From Candidatus Rokuibacteriota bacterium (lineage in GTDB: Bacteria; Methylomirabilota; Methylomirabilia; Rokubacteriales; CSP1-6), in assembly GCA_003220535.1 (NCBI GenBank), contig QHSU01000095.1:1-45088 (forward strand): a stretch of 45,088 nucleotides of DNA. The letters are read 5' to 3'. Every line of letters starts with the position of its first letter. The stretch's first letter is position 1. Under the pieces are notes generated by a model. The model was given only the letters and a program-made list of their open reading frames with translations, did no database searches and was not told where the DNA came from. The position numbers were made by a program, and so were the translations under genes. This document shows positions 35,988 through 43,251 of this stretch, piece after piece.

Positions 35988-36437
35988 ATGACGCGGATCG
36001 CGGCGCCGTTCCTCGCGTGGCTCGTGCTGGCCGGCCTGGCCCCGGCCGTCGCGGCGCAGGAGACGCCGCGCTCGGGCGGCGAGCTGGTGTTCGTCGTTCC
36101 GGCAGAGCCGCCGTCGTTCGACGCGCACCGCGAGGAGAGCTTCGCGCTGCTGCACCCGGCGGCGCCCCACTACAACACCTTGCTCCGGGTAGATCCGGAC
36201 GATCCGACCGCGACCGACGAGCTCTACCAGCGGCAGAGCCGCGCGACGGACCGGGAGGAGCGGCGCCGGCACATCAGGGAATTCGAGAAGCGACTTCTCG
36301 ACGAGGAGGTGCACTACATCTTCACCTTCCAGTGGCATCGGATCGTCCCGCTCAACGCGCGGGTACAGGGCTGGACGATTACCCCGAGCCACTTCCTCAA
36401 CAACCAGCTCGACACCGTCTGGCTGGCGCCGGAGTGA
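35988..36437 (+). CDS. Family 5 (peptide-type) ABC substrate-binding protein with large internal deletion
   Basis: 149 residues. The N-terminus is a full signal peptide (IAAPFLAWLVLAGLAPAVAA) plus the start of an SBP_bac_5 fold (SGGELVFVVPAEPPSFDAHRE, APHYNTLLRVDPDDP). From residue about 75 the sequence is the far C-terminus of the same family (DELYQRQSRATDREERRRHIREFEKRLL, FQWHRIVPLNARVQGW). A normal member has 500-550 residues, so about 380 from the middle are missing while the frame is intact. A GTG at 35964 overlapping the hutU stop is an alternative start. The stop overlaps the next gene by 4 nt. No ligand cleft can remain, so it is a remnant or a repurposed mini-protein. Confidence 0.75.
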   Translation: MTRIAAPFLAWLVLAGLAPAVAAQETPRSGGELVFVVPAEPPSFDAHREESFALLHPAAPHYNTLLRVDPDDPTATDELYQRQSRATDREERRRHIREFEKRLLDEEVHYIFTFQWHRIVPLNARVQGWTITPSHFLNNQLDTVWLAPE

Positions 36438-37735
36438 CCGTGAGGCTCGTGCCCGACCTCATGCTGACCGTGGCGGGCTGGACGTCGGGCCGGGGGGTGA
36501 CCCTCGCCGGCGGACGGATCGCCTCGATCGATCCGATCGACCGGCCGCAGCCCGGTGACGTTCCGCTCGTCGGCAAGGGGCTGCTGCCCGGCACGGTCAA
36601 CGCGCACTGCCACACCTTCCAGTCGCTCCTGCGCGGTCTCGGCGACGATCTCGACTTCGCGGGCTGGCGCGACCGCGTGCTCTACCCGTTCTCCGAGCGG
36701 CTGGACCGCCGCGCGATCGCGCTCGGCGCCGCCTTCGCGTTCGTCGAGATGCTGCGGCACGGCGCCACGACCTGCGTGGATTTCTTCTATCTCCAGGACG
36801 AAGGCAACGACAACGCGGAGGCGGTCGTCGAGGCCGCGCGCGCCGTCGGGATCCGCCTCGTCCTGGCGCGGGCCATGTACGACTGGGAAGGCGCGCCCAA
36901 GCGCTATCGCGAGCCGGTCGCGGACGCCGCCCGACGGACCCGCGAACTGATCGCCGCACACCGCGACGAGGCGACCACGGTGATCCAGCCGGCGCCCCAC
37001 AGCCCTCACGGCGCGTCCGCCGCGATGATCCGGGCGGGATGCGAGATCGCCGAGGCGGAGGACACGCGGTTCCACATCCACGTGGCCGAGGGGCGGTACG
37101 AGGGCGAGCGAACGCTCCGGGAGCACGGAGCCACGCCGATCCGCTATCTCGAGTGGCTCGGTGTGCTCGGTCCGCGGATGATCGGCGTCCACTGCGTATG
37201 GCTCGACGACGAGGAAATCGCGCTGATGGGCGCCCGACGCGCCGCGCTCGCGTACTGCCCGAGCTCAAACATGTTCCTCGGCGACGGCATCACGCGGATT
37301 CCCGAGCTCTCGCAGGCGGGTGTCAGGATCGGGCTCGGTACCGACGGGGGCTGCACGAATAATCGCCTCTCGGTCTTCGAGGAGATGCGCATGACCTCGC
37401 TCCTGCAGCGGGTCCGGCTCCTCGATGGGGGCGCGCTCGATGCGGCGACGGTCTTCCATCTGGGCACGCGGTCGGGCGCCGAGATCCTCGGGGTCGAAGC
37501 CGGCGTGATCGCCCCCGGCCAGCTCGCCGACCTCGTCGCAGTGGACCTCGCCGACGCCTCGCTGCACCCACGGATCGATCTCCTGAAGTCCGTGGTCTAC
37601 GCGATGTCCGACCGGGCGGTGACGGACGTCTGGGTCCACGGGCGACGCGTCGTCGAGGCCGGTCGCCTGGTGACCGTCGACGAGCGCGAGCTCCTCGCGC
37701 GCGTTCGCGAGCTGACGCAGGGATGGTCGATCTAG
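36434..37735 (+). CDS. Amidohydrolase of the TRZ/ATZ (SsnA/MtaD-like) family in the hut operon
   Basis: 433 residues from a GTG overlapping the previous stop (GTGA); a GTG two codons later is also possible. The metal site is NAHCHTF (HxH), with further His ligands in FHIHVAEG and GVHCVWLDD, and the Asp in GTDGGCTNNRLSVFEEMR. This is the deaminase/chlorohydrolase subgroup of the amidohydrolases. In hut operons a relative, HutF, deiminates N-formimidoyl-glutamate, and HutI opens imidazolonepropionate. This protein lacks the sequence blocks I associate with HutI. By position it may carry out one of those steps; guanine- or adenosine-type deamination is an alternative. It overlaps hutH by 13 nt. 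Confidence 0.85.
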   Translation: MTVRLVPDLMLTVAGWTSGRGVTLAGGRIASIDPIDRPQPGDVPLVGKGLLPGTVNAHCHTFQSLLRGLGDDLDFAGWRDRVLYPFSERLDRRAIALGAAFAFVEMLRHGATTCVDFFYLQDEGNDNAEAVVEAARAVGIRLVLARAMYDWEGAPKRYREPVADAARRTRELIAAHRDEATTVIQPAPHSPHGASAAMIRAGCEIAEAEDTRFHIHVAEGRYEGERTLREHGATPIRYLEWLGVLGPRMIGVHCVWLDDEEIALMGARRAALAYCPSSNMFLGDGITRIPELSQAGVRIGLGTDGGCTNNRLSVFEEMRMTSLLQRVRLLDGGALDAATVFHLGTRSGAEILGVEAGVIAPGQLADLVAVDLADASLHPRIDLLKSVVYAMSDRAVTDVWVHGRRVVEAGRLVTVDERELLARVRELTQGWSI

Positions 37736-39249
37736 ACGGCGGGCCGCTCACCCTCGAGGCCGTTGAGGCCGTCGCCCGGCGTGGCGAGCCGGTGGCGCTC
37801 GCCGCGGCGGCCGAGCGGGCCCTGGCCGACGGCCGCGCCTTCGTCGACCTCCTGGCGGCGGGCGCCGAGCCGATCTACGGCATCACGACGGGTGTCGGCA
37901 AGCTCAAGGACGTCGTCATTCCACCCAGCGAGCGCGCCGACCTCCAGCGGAACCTGGTTTTGAGTCATGCCGGGGGCGTGGGTGCGCCCCTCCCCGAGGC
38001 GGACGTGCGCGCAATCATGCTCCTGCTCGCGGCCTCCCTGGCCCGCGGCGCTTCGGGGGTGAGACCCGTGGTCGTCGAGACGGTGATCGCGTGCCTGAAC
38101 CGCCGCGTCCATCCCGTCGTTCCCGAGCAAGGGTCGGTGGGGGCGTCGGGAGATCTGGCGCCACTCGCCCACGTGGCGCTCTGTCTCGTCGGCGAAGGGA
38201 ACGCGTCGGAGGGGGGCCGCCGGATCCCCGCCGCCGAGGCGCTCGCCCGGGCGGGTGTGAAGCCGCTGGTCCTCGAGACGAAGGAAGGGTTGGCGCTCCT
38301 CAACGGCACCCATCTCATGGCCGCGCTCGGCGCCCTCGCGGTCCTCGATGCCCAGCACCTCGCGCGCCTGGCCGACGTCGCCGGCGCCATGTCGCTCGAG
38401 GCGTTGATGGGCTCGAACGCGGCGTTCGACGCGCGCATCCACGCGCTCCGGCCCCATCCGGGCCAGCTCGCGGTGGCCACCAACTTGCGGCGTCTCACCG
38501 CGGAGAGCGCGATCATCGCCTCGCACCGGGACTGCACACGTGTCCAGGACGCCTACAGCCTCCGCTGCATGCCGCAGGTGCACGGCTCGACGCGCGAGGC
38601 GGTCACGTTCGCGCGGTCGGTGCTCGAGCGTGAGCTCGCGTCGGTCTCCGACAATCCGCTCGTGTTTCCAGCGGACGGCGCCGTCCTGAGCGGTGGAAAC
38701 TTCCACGGCGAGGTGCTGGGGCTGGCGCTCGACACCCTGGCCCTCGGGCTCGGTCAGCTGGCGGGAATCGGCGAGCGCCGGATCGACCGCCTCGTGAATC
38801 CGCTGACGAACGAAGCGCTGCCGCCCTTCCTCTCGCCGCACGGCGGCGTGCACTCCGGGTACATGATCGCCCAGTACATCGCCGCGGCGCTGGCAGCCGA
38901 GCTCCGGACCCAGGCGGTGCCGGCGAGCGTGGAGTCGATTCCCACCTCTGGGCTCCAGGAGGACTACAACTCGATGGCGGCGGGCTCGGCCCTCAAGGCG
39001 CGGCGGGCCGTCGGCCTGGCGCGCCAGGTCGTCGCGATCGAGCTGCTCCTCGCCGCCCAGGCGCTCGATTTCCGGGCACCGCTGGCGCCGGGCCGCGGGA
39101 GCGCCGCGGCCAGGCAGGCGGTGCGCAGGCGGATCCCGCCGCTCGATCGGGACCGCTATCTCAAGGCCGATCTCGACGCCGCGCTGGGGCTCTGCGAGGA
39201 CGGCTCCGTGCTCGACGCGGTCGAAGCCGAGATCGGTCCCCTGGAGTGA
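37723..39249 (+). CDS. hutH: Histidine ammonia-lyase
   Basis: 508 residues, normal for HutH. The MIO prosthetic group forms from the Ala-Ser-Gly at 141-143 in GSVGASGDLAPLAH. YGITTGVG carries the catalytic Tyr52. QDAYSLRCMPQVHG, SVSDNPLVF and SGGNFHGE are conserved active-site blocks. It removes ammonia from L-histidine to make urocanate, in the cytoplasm. Overlap with the amidohydrolase gene and shared strand with hutU show a histidine-degradation operon. It ends 9 nt before the converging bactofilin gene. Confidence 0.96.
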   Translation: MVDLDGGPLTLEAVEAVARRGEPVALAAAAERALADGRAFVDLLAAGAEPIYGITTGVGKLKDVVIPPSERADLQRNLVLSHAGGVGAPLPEADVRAIMLLLAASLARGASGVRPVVVETVIACLNRRVHPVVPEQGSVGASGDLAPLAHVALCLVGEGNASEGGRRIPAAEALARAGVKPLVLETKEGLALLNGTHLMAALGALAVLDAQHLARLADVAGAMSLEALMGSNAAFDARIHALRPHPGQLAVATNLRRLTAESAIIASHRDCTRVQDAYSLRCMPQVHGSTREAVTFARSVLERELASVSDNPLVFPADGAVLSGGNFHGEVLGLALDTLALGLGQLAGIGERRIDRLVNPLTNEALPPFLSPHGGVHSGYMIAQYIAAALAAELRTQAVPASVESIPTSGLQEDYNSMAAGSALKARRAVGLARQVVAIELLLAAQALDFRAPLAPGRGSAAARQAVRRRIPPLDRDRYLKADLDAALGLCEDGSVLDAVEAEIGPLE

Positions 39250-39258
39250 GTCGGGGGG

Positions 39259-39669
39259 TTAACGCTTCAGGGAGACGACGGTTCCATCGCGGGTGGGCGC
39301 GGCGTCCGCGGCCTGGGGCTTGGTCATCTTGCAGTGGCCCTCGAAGAGCACCCCTTCCTCCACCACCACGACCGGCGCCTCCACGTCACCGTAGACCCGC
39401 GCGGTGCCGCGCAGCTCGACGCGCTCGGTCGCGAACACGTTGCCGACCACCTCGCCGTTGATCAGCACGTTGCCGGCTCGGACGGTGGCGTTGACGACAC
39501 CCTTTTCGCCGATGATGAGGCTGTCGTTGGAGACGATCTCACCACTGAACTTCCCGTTCAGCATCACGGTCCCGCTGAAGGTGTACTTGCCCTCGATCTC
39601 GGACCCTTCGTCGATGAAGGCCGTGAGGTCGCTTCCCTTGGTCGGGCGCTGGCTCTTCCGTCTGAACAT
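39259..39669 (-). CDS. Bactofilin (second of pair)
   Basis: 136 residues from the ATG with AAGGGG upstream; longer in-frame extensions overlap the preceding gene and are not real. The central beta-helix shows the repeating short strands of DUF583/bactofilins: FIDEGSEIEGKYTFSGTVML, GKFSGEIVSNDSLIIG, GVVNATVRAGNVLING and RVELRGTARVYGDVE. Bactofilins polymerise without nucleotide into membrane-associated filaments that organise cell shape, stalks or chromosome machinery. It lies 23 nt after the other bactofilin gene. Confidence 0.92.
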   Translation of the reverse strand: MFRRKSQRPTKGSDLTAFIDEGSEIEGKYTFSGTVMLNGKFSGEIVSNDSLIIGEKGVVNATVRAGNVLINGEVVGNVFATERVELRGTARVYGDVEAPVVVVEEGVLFEGHCKMTKPQAADAAPTRDGTVVSLKR

Positions 39670-39692
39670 AGCCCCTTTCGTCCGCGGTCCGG

Positions 39693-40160
39693 CTACCTCT
39701 GCCCGCTGAGCTGTGCGGGCTCCCGATCGTCGACCAGGTAGACCGGCCGCCCGCCGTTCGACTGCTCGTTCATCTTCGTGACGTTGCCATTGAAGAAGCC
39801 GCCCTTCGAGATCACGAGCGAGTCGGTCGTGATGTTGCCGCTGACCCGGCCGGTCTCGGTAATCTCGACGTTGCCGGTGGCGATCATGTTGCCCTCGTAA
39901 TGACCCATGATGATCGCGTCGACCGTCTGGACGTTGGCGTTGACGACGCCCTTCCCGCCGATCACGAGCTTGCCGCCGACGTTCATCTCGCCGCCGATCT
40001 CGCACTCGATCTGGATCGAATCCGCGATGTCGAACTTGCCTTCCATCCGTGCGCGGTCGCCGACGACGGTGAGCAGCGGAGCCGACGGGCCAGTGGGCTT
40101 CCCGTTCTCCGACGCCTGCAGAGACCCCTGCTTCCGGGGAGCCTTCTCGGTACCGAACAT
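39693..40160 (-). CDS. Bactofilin (first of pair)
   Basis: 155 residues with AAGGAG before the ATG. A flexible N-terminus (about 1-30) leads to a beta-helix (ADSIQIECEIGGEMNVGG, KGVVNANVQTVDAIIMG, ITETGRVSGNITTDSLVIS) and a C-terminal tail (KMNEQSNGGRPVYLVDD). The tail is not obviously related to the second bactofilin, so the two may form mixed filaments with different ends. First gene of a two-gene operon with its own promoter, separated from pafA by a terminator hairpin. Confidence 0.92.
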   Translation of the reverse strand: MFGTEKAPRKQGSLQASENGKPTGPSAPLLTVVGDRARMEGKFDIADSIQIECEIGGEMNVGGKLVIGGKGVVNANVQTVDAIIMGHYEGNMIATGNVEITETGRVSGNITTDSLVISKGGFFNGNVTKMNEQSNGGRPVYLVDDREPAQLSGQR

Positions 40161-40224
40161 CGGGAACTCCTTGCGCGGTGAGACCGCTCGAGTGAGCGAG
40201 AAAGGGCTAGACGCGCATCTTCAG

Positions 40225-40253
40225 GCGTAGCACCCCCGGACAGGCGGTGTCAA
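40225..40253 (-). promoter_or_regulatory. Promoter of the bactofilin pair
   Basis: On minus: TTGACA (40248-40253), 17 nt, CTACGC (40225-40230). Consensus -35 with a weak -10, similar in form to the cupin promoter. Leader of about 60 nt. Confidence 0.4.
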
Positions 40254-40332
40254 CGATTGTTCACGGGCACTTCCCCTGGTGCTTATGCCCTGTTCAGGGT
40301 CTCCCCCTTGTGCCGCTCTGGAGAGGGGAGGG

Positions 40333-40350
40333 GGACCCTGGGAAGGGTCC
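40333..40350 (-). terminator. Terminator hairpin after pafA
   Basis: Perfect 7-bp stem GGACCCT/AGGGTCC with a 4-nt loop, beginning 4 nt after the pafA stop on minus. A second small palindrome (CCCTGAACAGGG) lies further on. No U-run. Confidence 0.55.
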
Positions 40351-40354
40351 GAGA

Positions 40355-41710
40355 CTAGAACGAGCGGATGAGCCGCTCGACCCGCTCGTCGTGAGACTGG
40401 AAGGGGTCCTTGCAGAGGATCGTCTCGCGCTCCGGGTCATTGAGCTTCAGGTAGACCCAGTCGACGCGGTAGTCCTTGCCCTTCAGGTTTGCCTGCCGGA
40501 TGAACTCGCCGCGCAGCCGCGCCCGCGTGGTCTGCGGCGGGACGTGCTTGGCCTGCTCGATGGTGTCGTCGTCGGTGATCCGGTCCACGTGGTCGTTGGC
40601 GATGAGGCGGTAGTACACGCCCTTGTCGGGCCGGATGTCGTGGTACTGGAGGTCGAGCAGGGACACCTTCGGGTCCCGCCAGGAGAGGCGGTGGCGGTTC
40701 ATGAAGTTGTCGATGAGCTGGCGCTTGATGACCCAGTCGAGCTCGCGGCTGAGCTGCATCGGGTCCGACTCGAGCTTCGTGAGGATGTCCGTCCAGCGGG
40801 CGAGGACGTCCTTGGTCGTCGGATCGGCGTTGATCGAGCTGACGTACCGCGTCGCGTACTCGAGGTACTCGAGCTGCATCTGGAGCGCCGTGATCGAGCG
40901 GCCGTCCTTCAGCTTGATCGCCTCGCGCAGCGTCGGGTCGTGGGAAATATCGCGGATCGCCTGCACCGGCGACTGCAGTGAATAGTCGCGATCGAAGAAG
41001 CCGTCCTCGATCATATCGAGGACGAGCGCCGTGGTCCCGATCTTCAAGAACGTCGCGACCTCCGACATGTTCGAATCGCCCACGATGACGTGCAGTCGCC
41101 GGTAGCGCTCGGCATCAGCGTGCGGCTCGTCACGGGTGTTGATGATCGAGCGCGACGACGTCGTCGCGCCGGAGATCTCCTGGCAGATATGTTGAGCCCG
41201 CTGGGACAGGCAGTAGTGGAAGCCCCGCGGCGTCTGGAGCACCTTGCCGGCGCCCGCGAAGATCTGGCGGGTGACGAAGAAGGGGATCAACGCCTCGGCC
41301 AGCCGCTGGAACGACACGTCGCGGCTCACGAGGTAGTTCTCGTGACACCCGTACGAGTTCCCGGCCGAATCGGTGTTGTTCTTGAAGAGCAGGATGTTGC
41401 CCGAAATTCCGTCCTCGCGCAGACGCTTCTCGGCCTGGTGCAGGAGGTCCTCGACGATGCGCTCGCCAGCCTTGTCGTGGATCACCAGCTCGGCGACGTC
41501 GTCGCACTCGGGGGTCGCGTATTCCGGATGGAACCCGGTGTCGAGGTAGAGCCGCGCGCCGTTTTCCAGGAAAACGTTCGCGTTCCGGGCCCCCGGAATC
41601 ACCTTCTCGAACAGGTAGCGGGCGACGTTGTCGGGCGACAGGCGGCGCTGACCGTTCAGGGTGCAGGTGAGGCCGTACTCGTTCTCGAGGCCGAAGATGC
41701 GGCGCTTCAT
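40355..41710 (-). CDS. pafA: Pup-protein ligase PafA
   Basis: 451 residues, like mycobacterial PafA. The nucleotide-binding glutamate is in RRIFGLENEYGLTC. The catalytic Asp region is LYLDTGFHPEYATPECD. LFKNNTDSAGNSYGCHENYLV, INTRDEPHADAERYRRLHVIVGDSNMSE and TTRARLRGEFI are signatures. It has no Dop-loop insertion after the N-terminus, which separates it from Dop. It uses ATP to join the C-terminal Glu of Pup to lysines of target proteins. Last gene of the proteasome operon, 29 nt after prcA, followed by a terminator hairpin. Confidence 0.95.
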   Translation of the reverse strand: MKRRIFGLENEYGLTCTLNGQRRLSPDNVARYLFEKVIPGARNANVFLENGARLYLDTGFHPEYATPECDDVAELVIHDKAGERIVEDLLHQAEKRLREDGISGNILLFKNNTDSAGNSYGCHENYLVSRDVSFQRLAEALIPFFVTRQIFAGAGKVLQTPRGFHYCLSQRAQHICQEISGATTSSRSIINTRDEPHADAERYRRLHVIVGDSNMSEVATFLKIGTTALVLDMIEDGFFDRDYSLQSPVQAIRDISHDPTLREAIKLKDGRSITALQMQLEYLEYATRYVSSINADPTTKDVLARWTDILTKLESDPMQLSRELDWVIKRQLIDNFMNRHRLSWRDPKVSLLDLQYHDIRPDKGVYYRLIANDHVDRITDDDTIEQAKHVPPQTTRARLRGEFIRQANLKGKDYRVDWVYLKLNDPERETILCKDPFQSHDERVERLIRSF

Positions 41711-41739
41711 GAGCCTGTCCTGTCACAGCCTAACACGGC

Positions 41740-42432
41740 TTACTTCGCTGCGCCCAAGAGTTGCCCGAGCGCCTCCAGGGGGATCCGTCGGAACTTGCGC
41801 CGCGCCTTGGTGCGGTCGAGGACGGCGACCTCGAGGTCTCGCTCGGTCAGCGTCTTGTTCTGCGTCACGGTCAGTGCGCGGACGCCGAGCTGCAACGCCT
41901 CGTCGAGGGCCATCGCCTCCTTGTAGTGGTCCTTGAGGAAGCGGCGGATCTCGTCGGACTGGCCGCCCATGGCGGCGTAATTCCGCTCGTCCTCGATCGT
42001 GCCGTCGTAGAGGATGTGGTAGATCTCGCTCCGGGAGCCGTTGGAGTCGGCGACCTCCGCCACGAGCACCTCGACCTCGAAGGGCTTGATGTCCTGCGTG
42101 AAGATGTTGCCGAGGGCCTGGGAGTACGCGTTGGCCAGGGCCTTGGCGGTCACGTCGCCCCGGCTGTAGGAGTAGCCCTTGACGTCGGCATGCCGGATAC
42201 CCGCGATCCTGAGATTTTCGAACTCGTTGTACTTGCCGACCCCCGCGAACGCGATGCGGTCGTAGATCTCCGAGATCTTGTGCAGGAGCGTGGAGGGGTT
42301 CTCGGCGACCAGCAGGATGCCGTCGCCGTACTCGAGGGTGACGAGGGACCGGCCGCGCGAGATGCCCTTGCGGGCATACTCGGCCTTGTCCTTCATCATC
42401 TGCTCGGGGCTCACGTAGTAGGGCAGCGGCAT
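41740..42432 (-). CDS. prcA: 20S proteasome alpha subunit
   Basis: 230 residues. The N-terminal gate segment includes YYVSPEQMMKDKAEYARKGISRG. The alpha-subunit core shows SLVTLEYGDGILLVAEN, KISEIYDRIAFAGVGKYNEFE and DVKGYSYSRGDVTAKALANAYSQALG. It has no N-terminal catalytic Thr. It forms the outer rings that gate the chamber and bind the C-terminal tails of the ATPase ring. The C-terminus RKFRRIPLEALGQLLGAAK is basic then hydrophobic. The start is 4 nt after the prcB stop. Confidence 0.95.
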   Translation of the reverse strand: MPLPYYVSPEQMMKDKAEYARKGISRGRSLVTLEYGDGILLVAENPSTLLHKISEIYDRIAFAGVGKYNEFENLRIAGIRHADVKGYSYSRGDVTAKALANAYSQALGNIFTQDIKPFEVEVLVAEVADSNGSRSEIYHILYDGTIEDERNYAAMGGQSDEIRRFLKDHYKEAMALDEALQLGVRALTVTQNKTLTERDLEVAVLDRTKARRKFRRIPLEALGQLLGAAK

Positions 42433-42436
42433 GGCG

Positions 42437-43249
42437 TCAGGCCCCGTTCCCGGTGCGGGCCCGCTCGGCCAGGATTCCCTCGCAGACGCGCCGCACTTCC
42501 TCCTCCGGAACCTCTCCGAAGCCGGACCGCGTGATGGTCTTCACGGAGGGAAAAATTCCGCGCACGAGATCGGGACCGCCGGTCCCGACGTCTTCGTCGG
42601 CGGCGTCGATGAGCGCCTCGAGCGAGACGCGCAGCGCCTCGTCGCGGGGCATATCGCGCTTCCAGAGCTTTTTCAACGAGTCGCGCGCGTCCTTCGAGCC
42701 CGAGCCCTGCGCGTCGAAGTTGGTCTCCTCGTAGCGGCCGCCGGTGATGTCGTACTTGAACAGCCGGCCCAGGCCCGCCTTCTCGTCGAAGCCGGCGAAG
42801 ATCGGAACCACCACGAGCCCCTGCATCGCGGCGGGCAGGTTCATCCGGATCATCTGGCTCAGGCGGTTCGCCTTGCCTTCGAGCGAGAGATTCTCGCCCT
42901 CCACCTTCTCGTAGTGCTCGAGCTCGGTCTGGAACAGCTTCGCCATTTCCATGGCGGGGCCGGCGGCGCCGGCGATGCCGACCCCCGAGAGCTCGTCGGA
43001 CTTGAAGATCTTCTCGATGCGGCGACTGGCCACCTGGTAGCCCGCGGTCGCCTGCCGATCGCCCGCCATGATCACGCCGTCACGGTACCGTACCGAGAGG
43101 ACCGTCGTGCCGTGGACGGGCTCCGGAAGCTCGGCGGCCGGGCCCGGCGTCGCGCCCGGGACCAGGTGCGGCGACTCCCGGCGGAGCACTTCGATGAAGC
43201 TCGCGTTCGAGTAGTCGTTGAACAGCGACCGCCACCGCTCGCCGTCCAT
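42437..43249 (-). CDS. prcB: 20S proteasome beta subunit (catalytic)
   Basis: 270 residues from the ATG at 43249; the GTG at 43255 that overlaps the dop stop would add two residues. The propeptide is about 47 residues and the mature N-terminus is the catalytic Thr48 in VHG-TTVLSV. GVIMAGDRQATAGYQVA carries the Asp/Arg and a SRRIEKIFK lysine. SGVGIAGAAGPAMEMAK and GGPDLVRGIFPSVKTIT follow. It is the N-terminal nucleophile protease of the inner rings. The gene abuts dop directly, so there is no room for pup in the position used by actinobacteria. Confidence 0.95.
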   Translation of the reverse strand: MDGERWRSLFNDYSNASFIEVLRRESPHLVPGATPGPAAELPEPVHGTTVLSVRYRDGVIMAGDRQATAGYQVASRRIEKIFKSDELSGVGIAGAAGPAMEMAKLFQTELEHYEKVEGENLSLEGKANRLSQMIRMNLPAAMQGLVVVPIFAGFDEKAGLGRLFKYDITGGRYEETNFDAQGSGSKDARDSLKKLWKRDMPRDEALRVSLEALIDAADEDVGTGGPDLVRGIFPSVKTITRSGFGEVPEEEVRRVCEGILAERARTGNGA

Positions 43250-43251
43250 GA

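Noticed and set aside
39250..39258. A terminator between hutH and the converging bactofilin gene
   Set aside because: Only 9 nt separate the stops and no hairpin is visible there.
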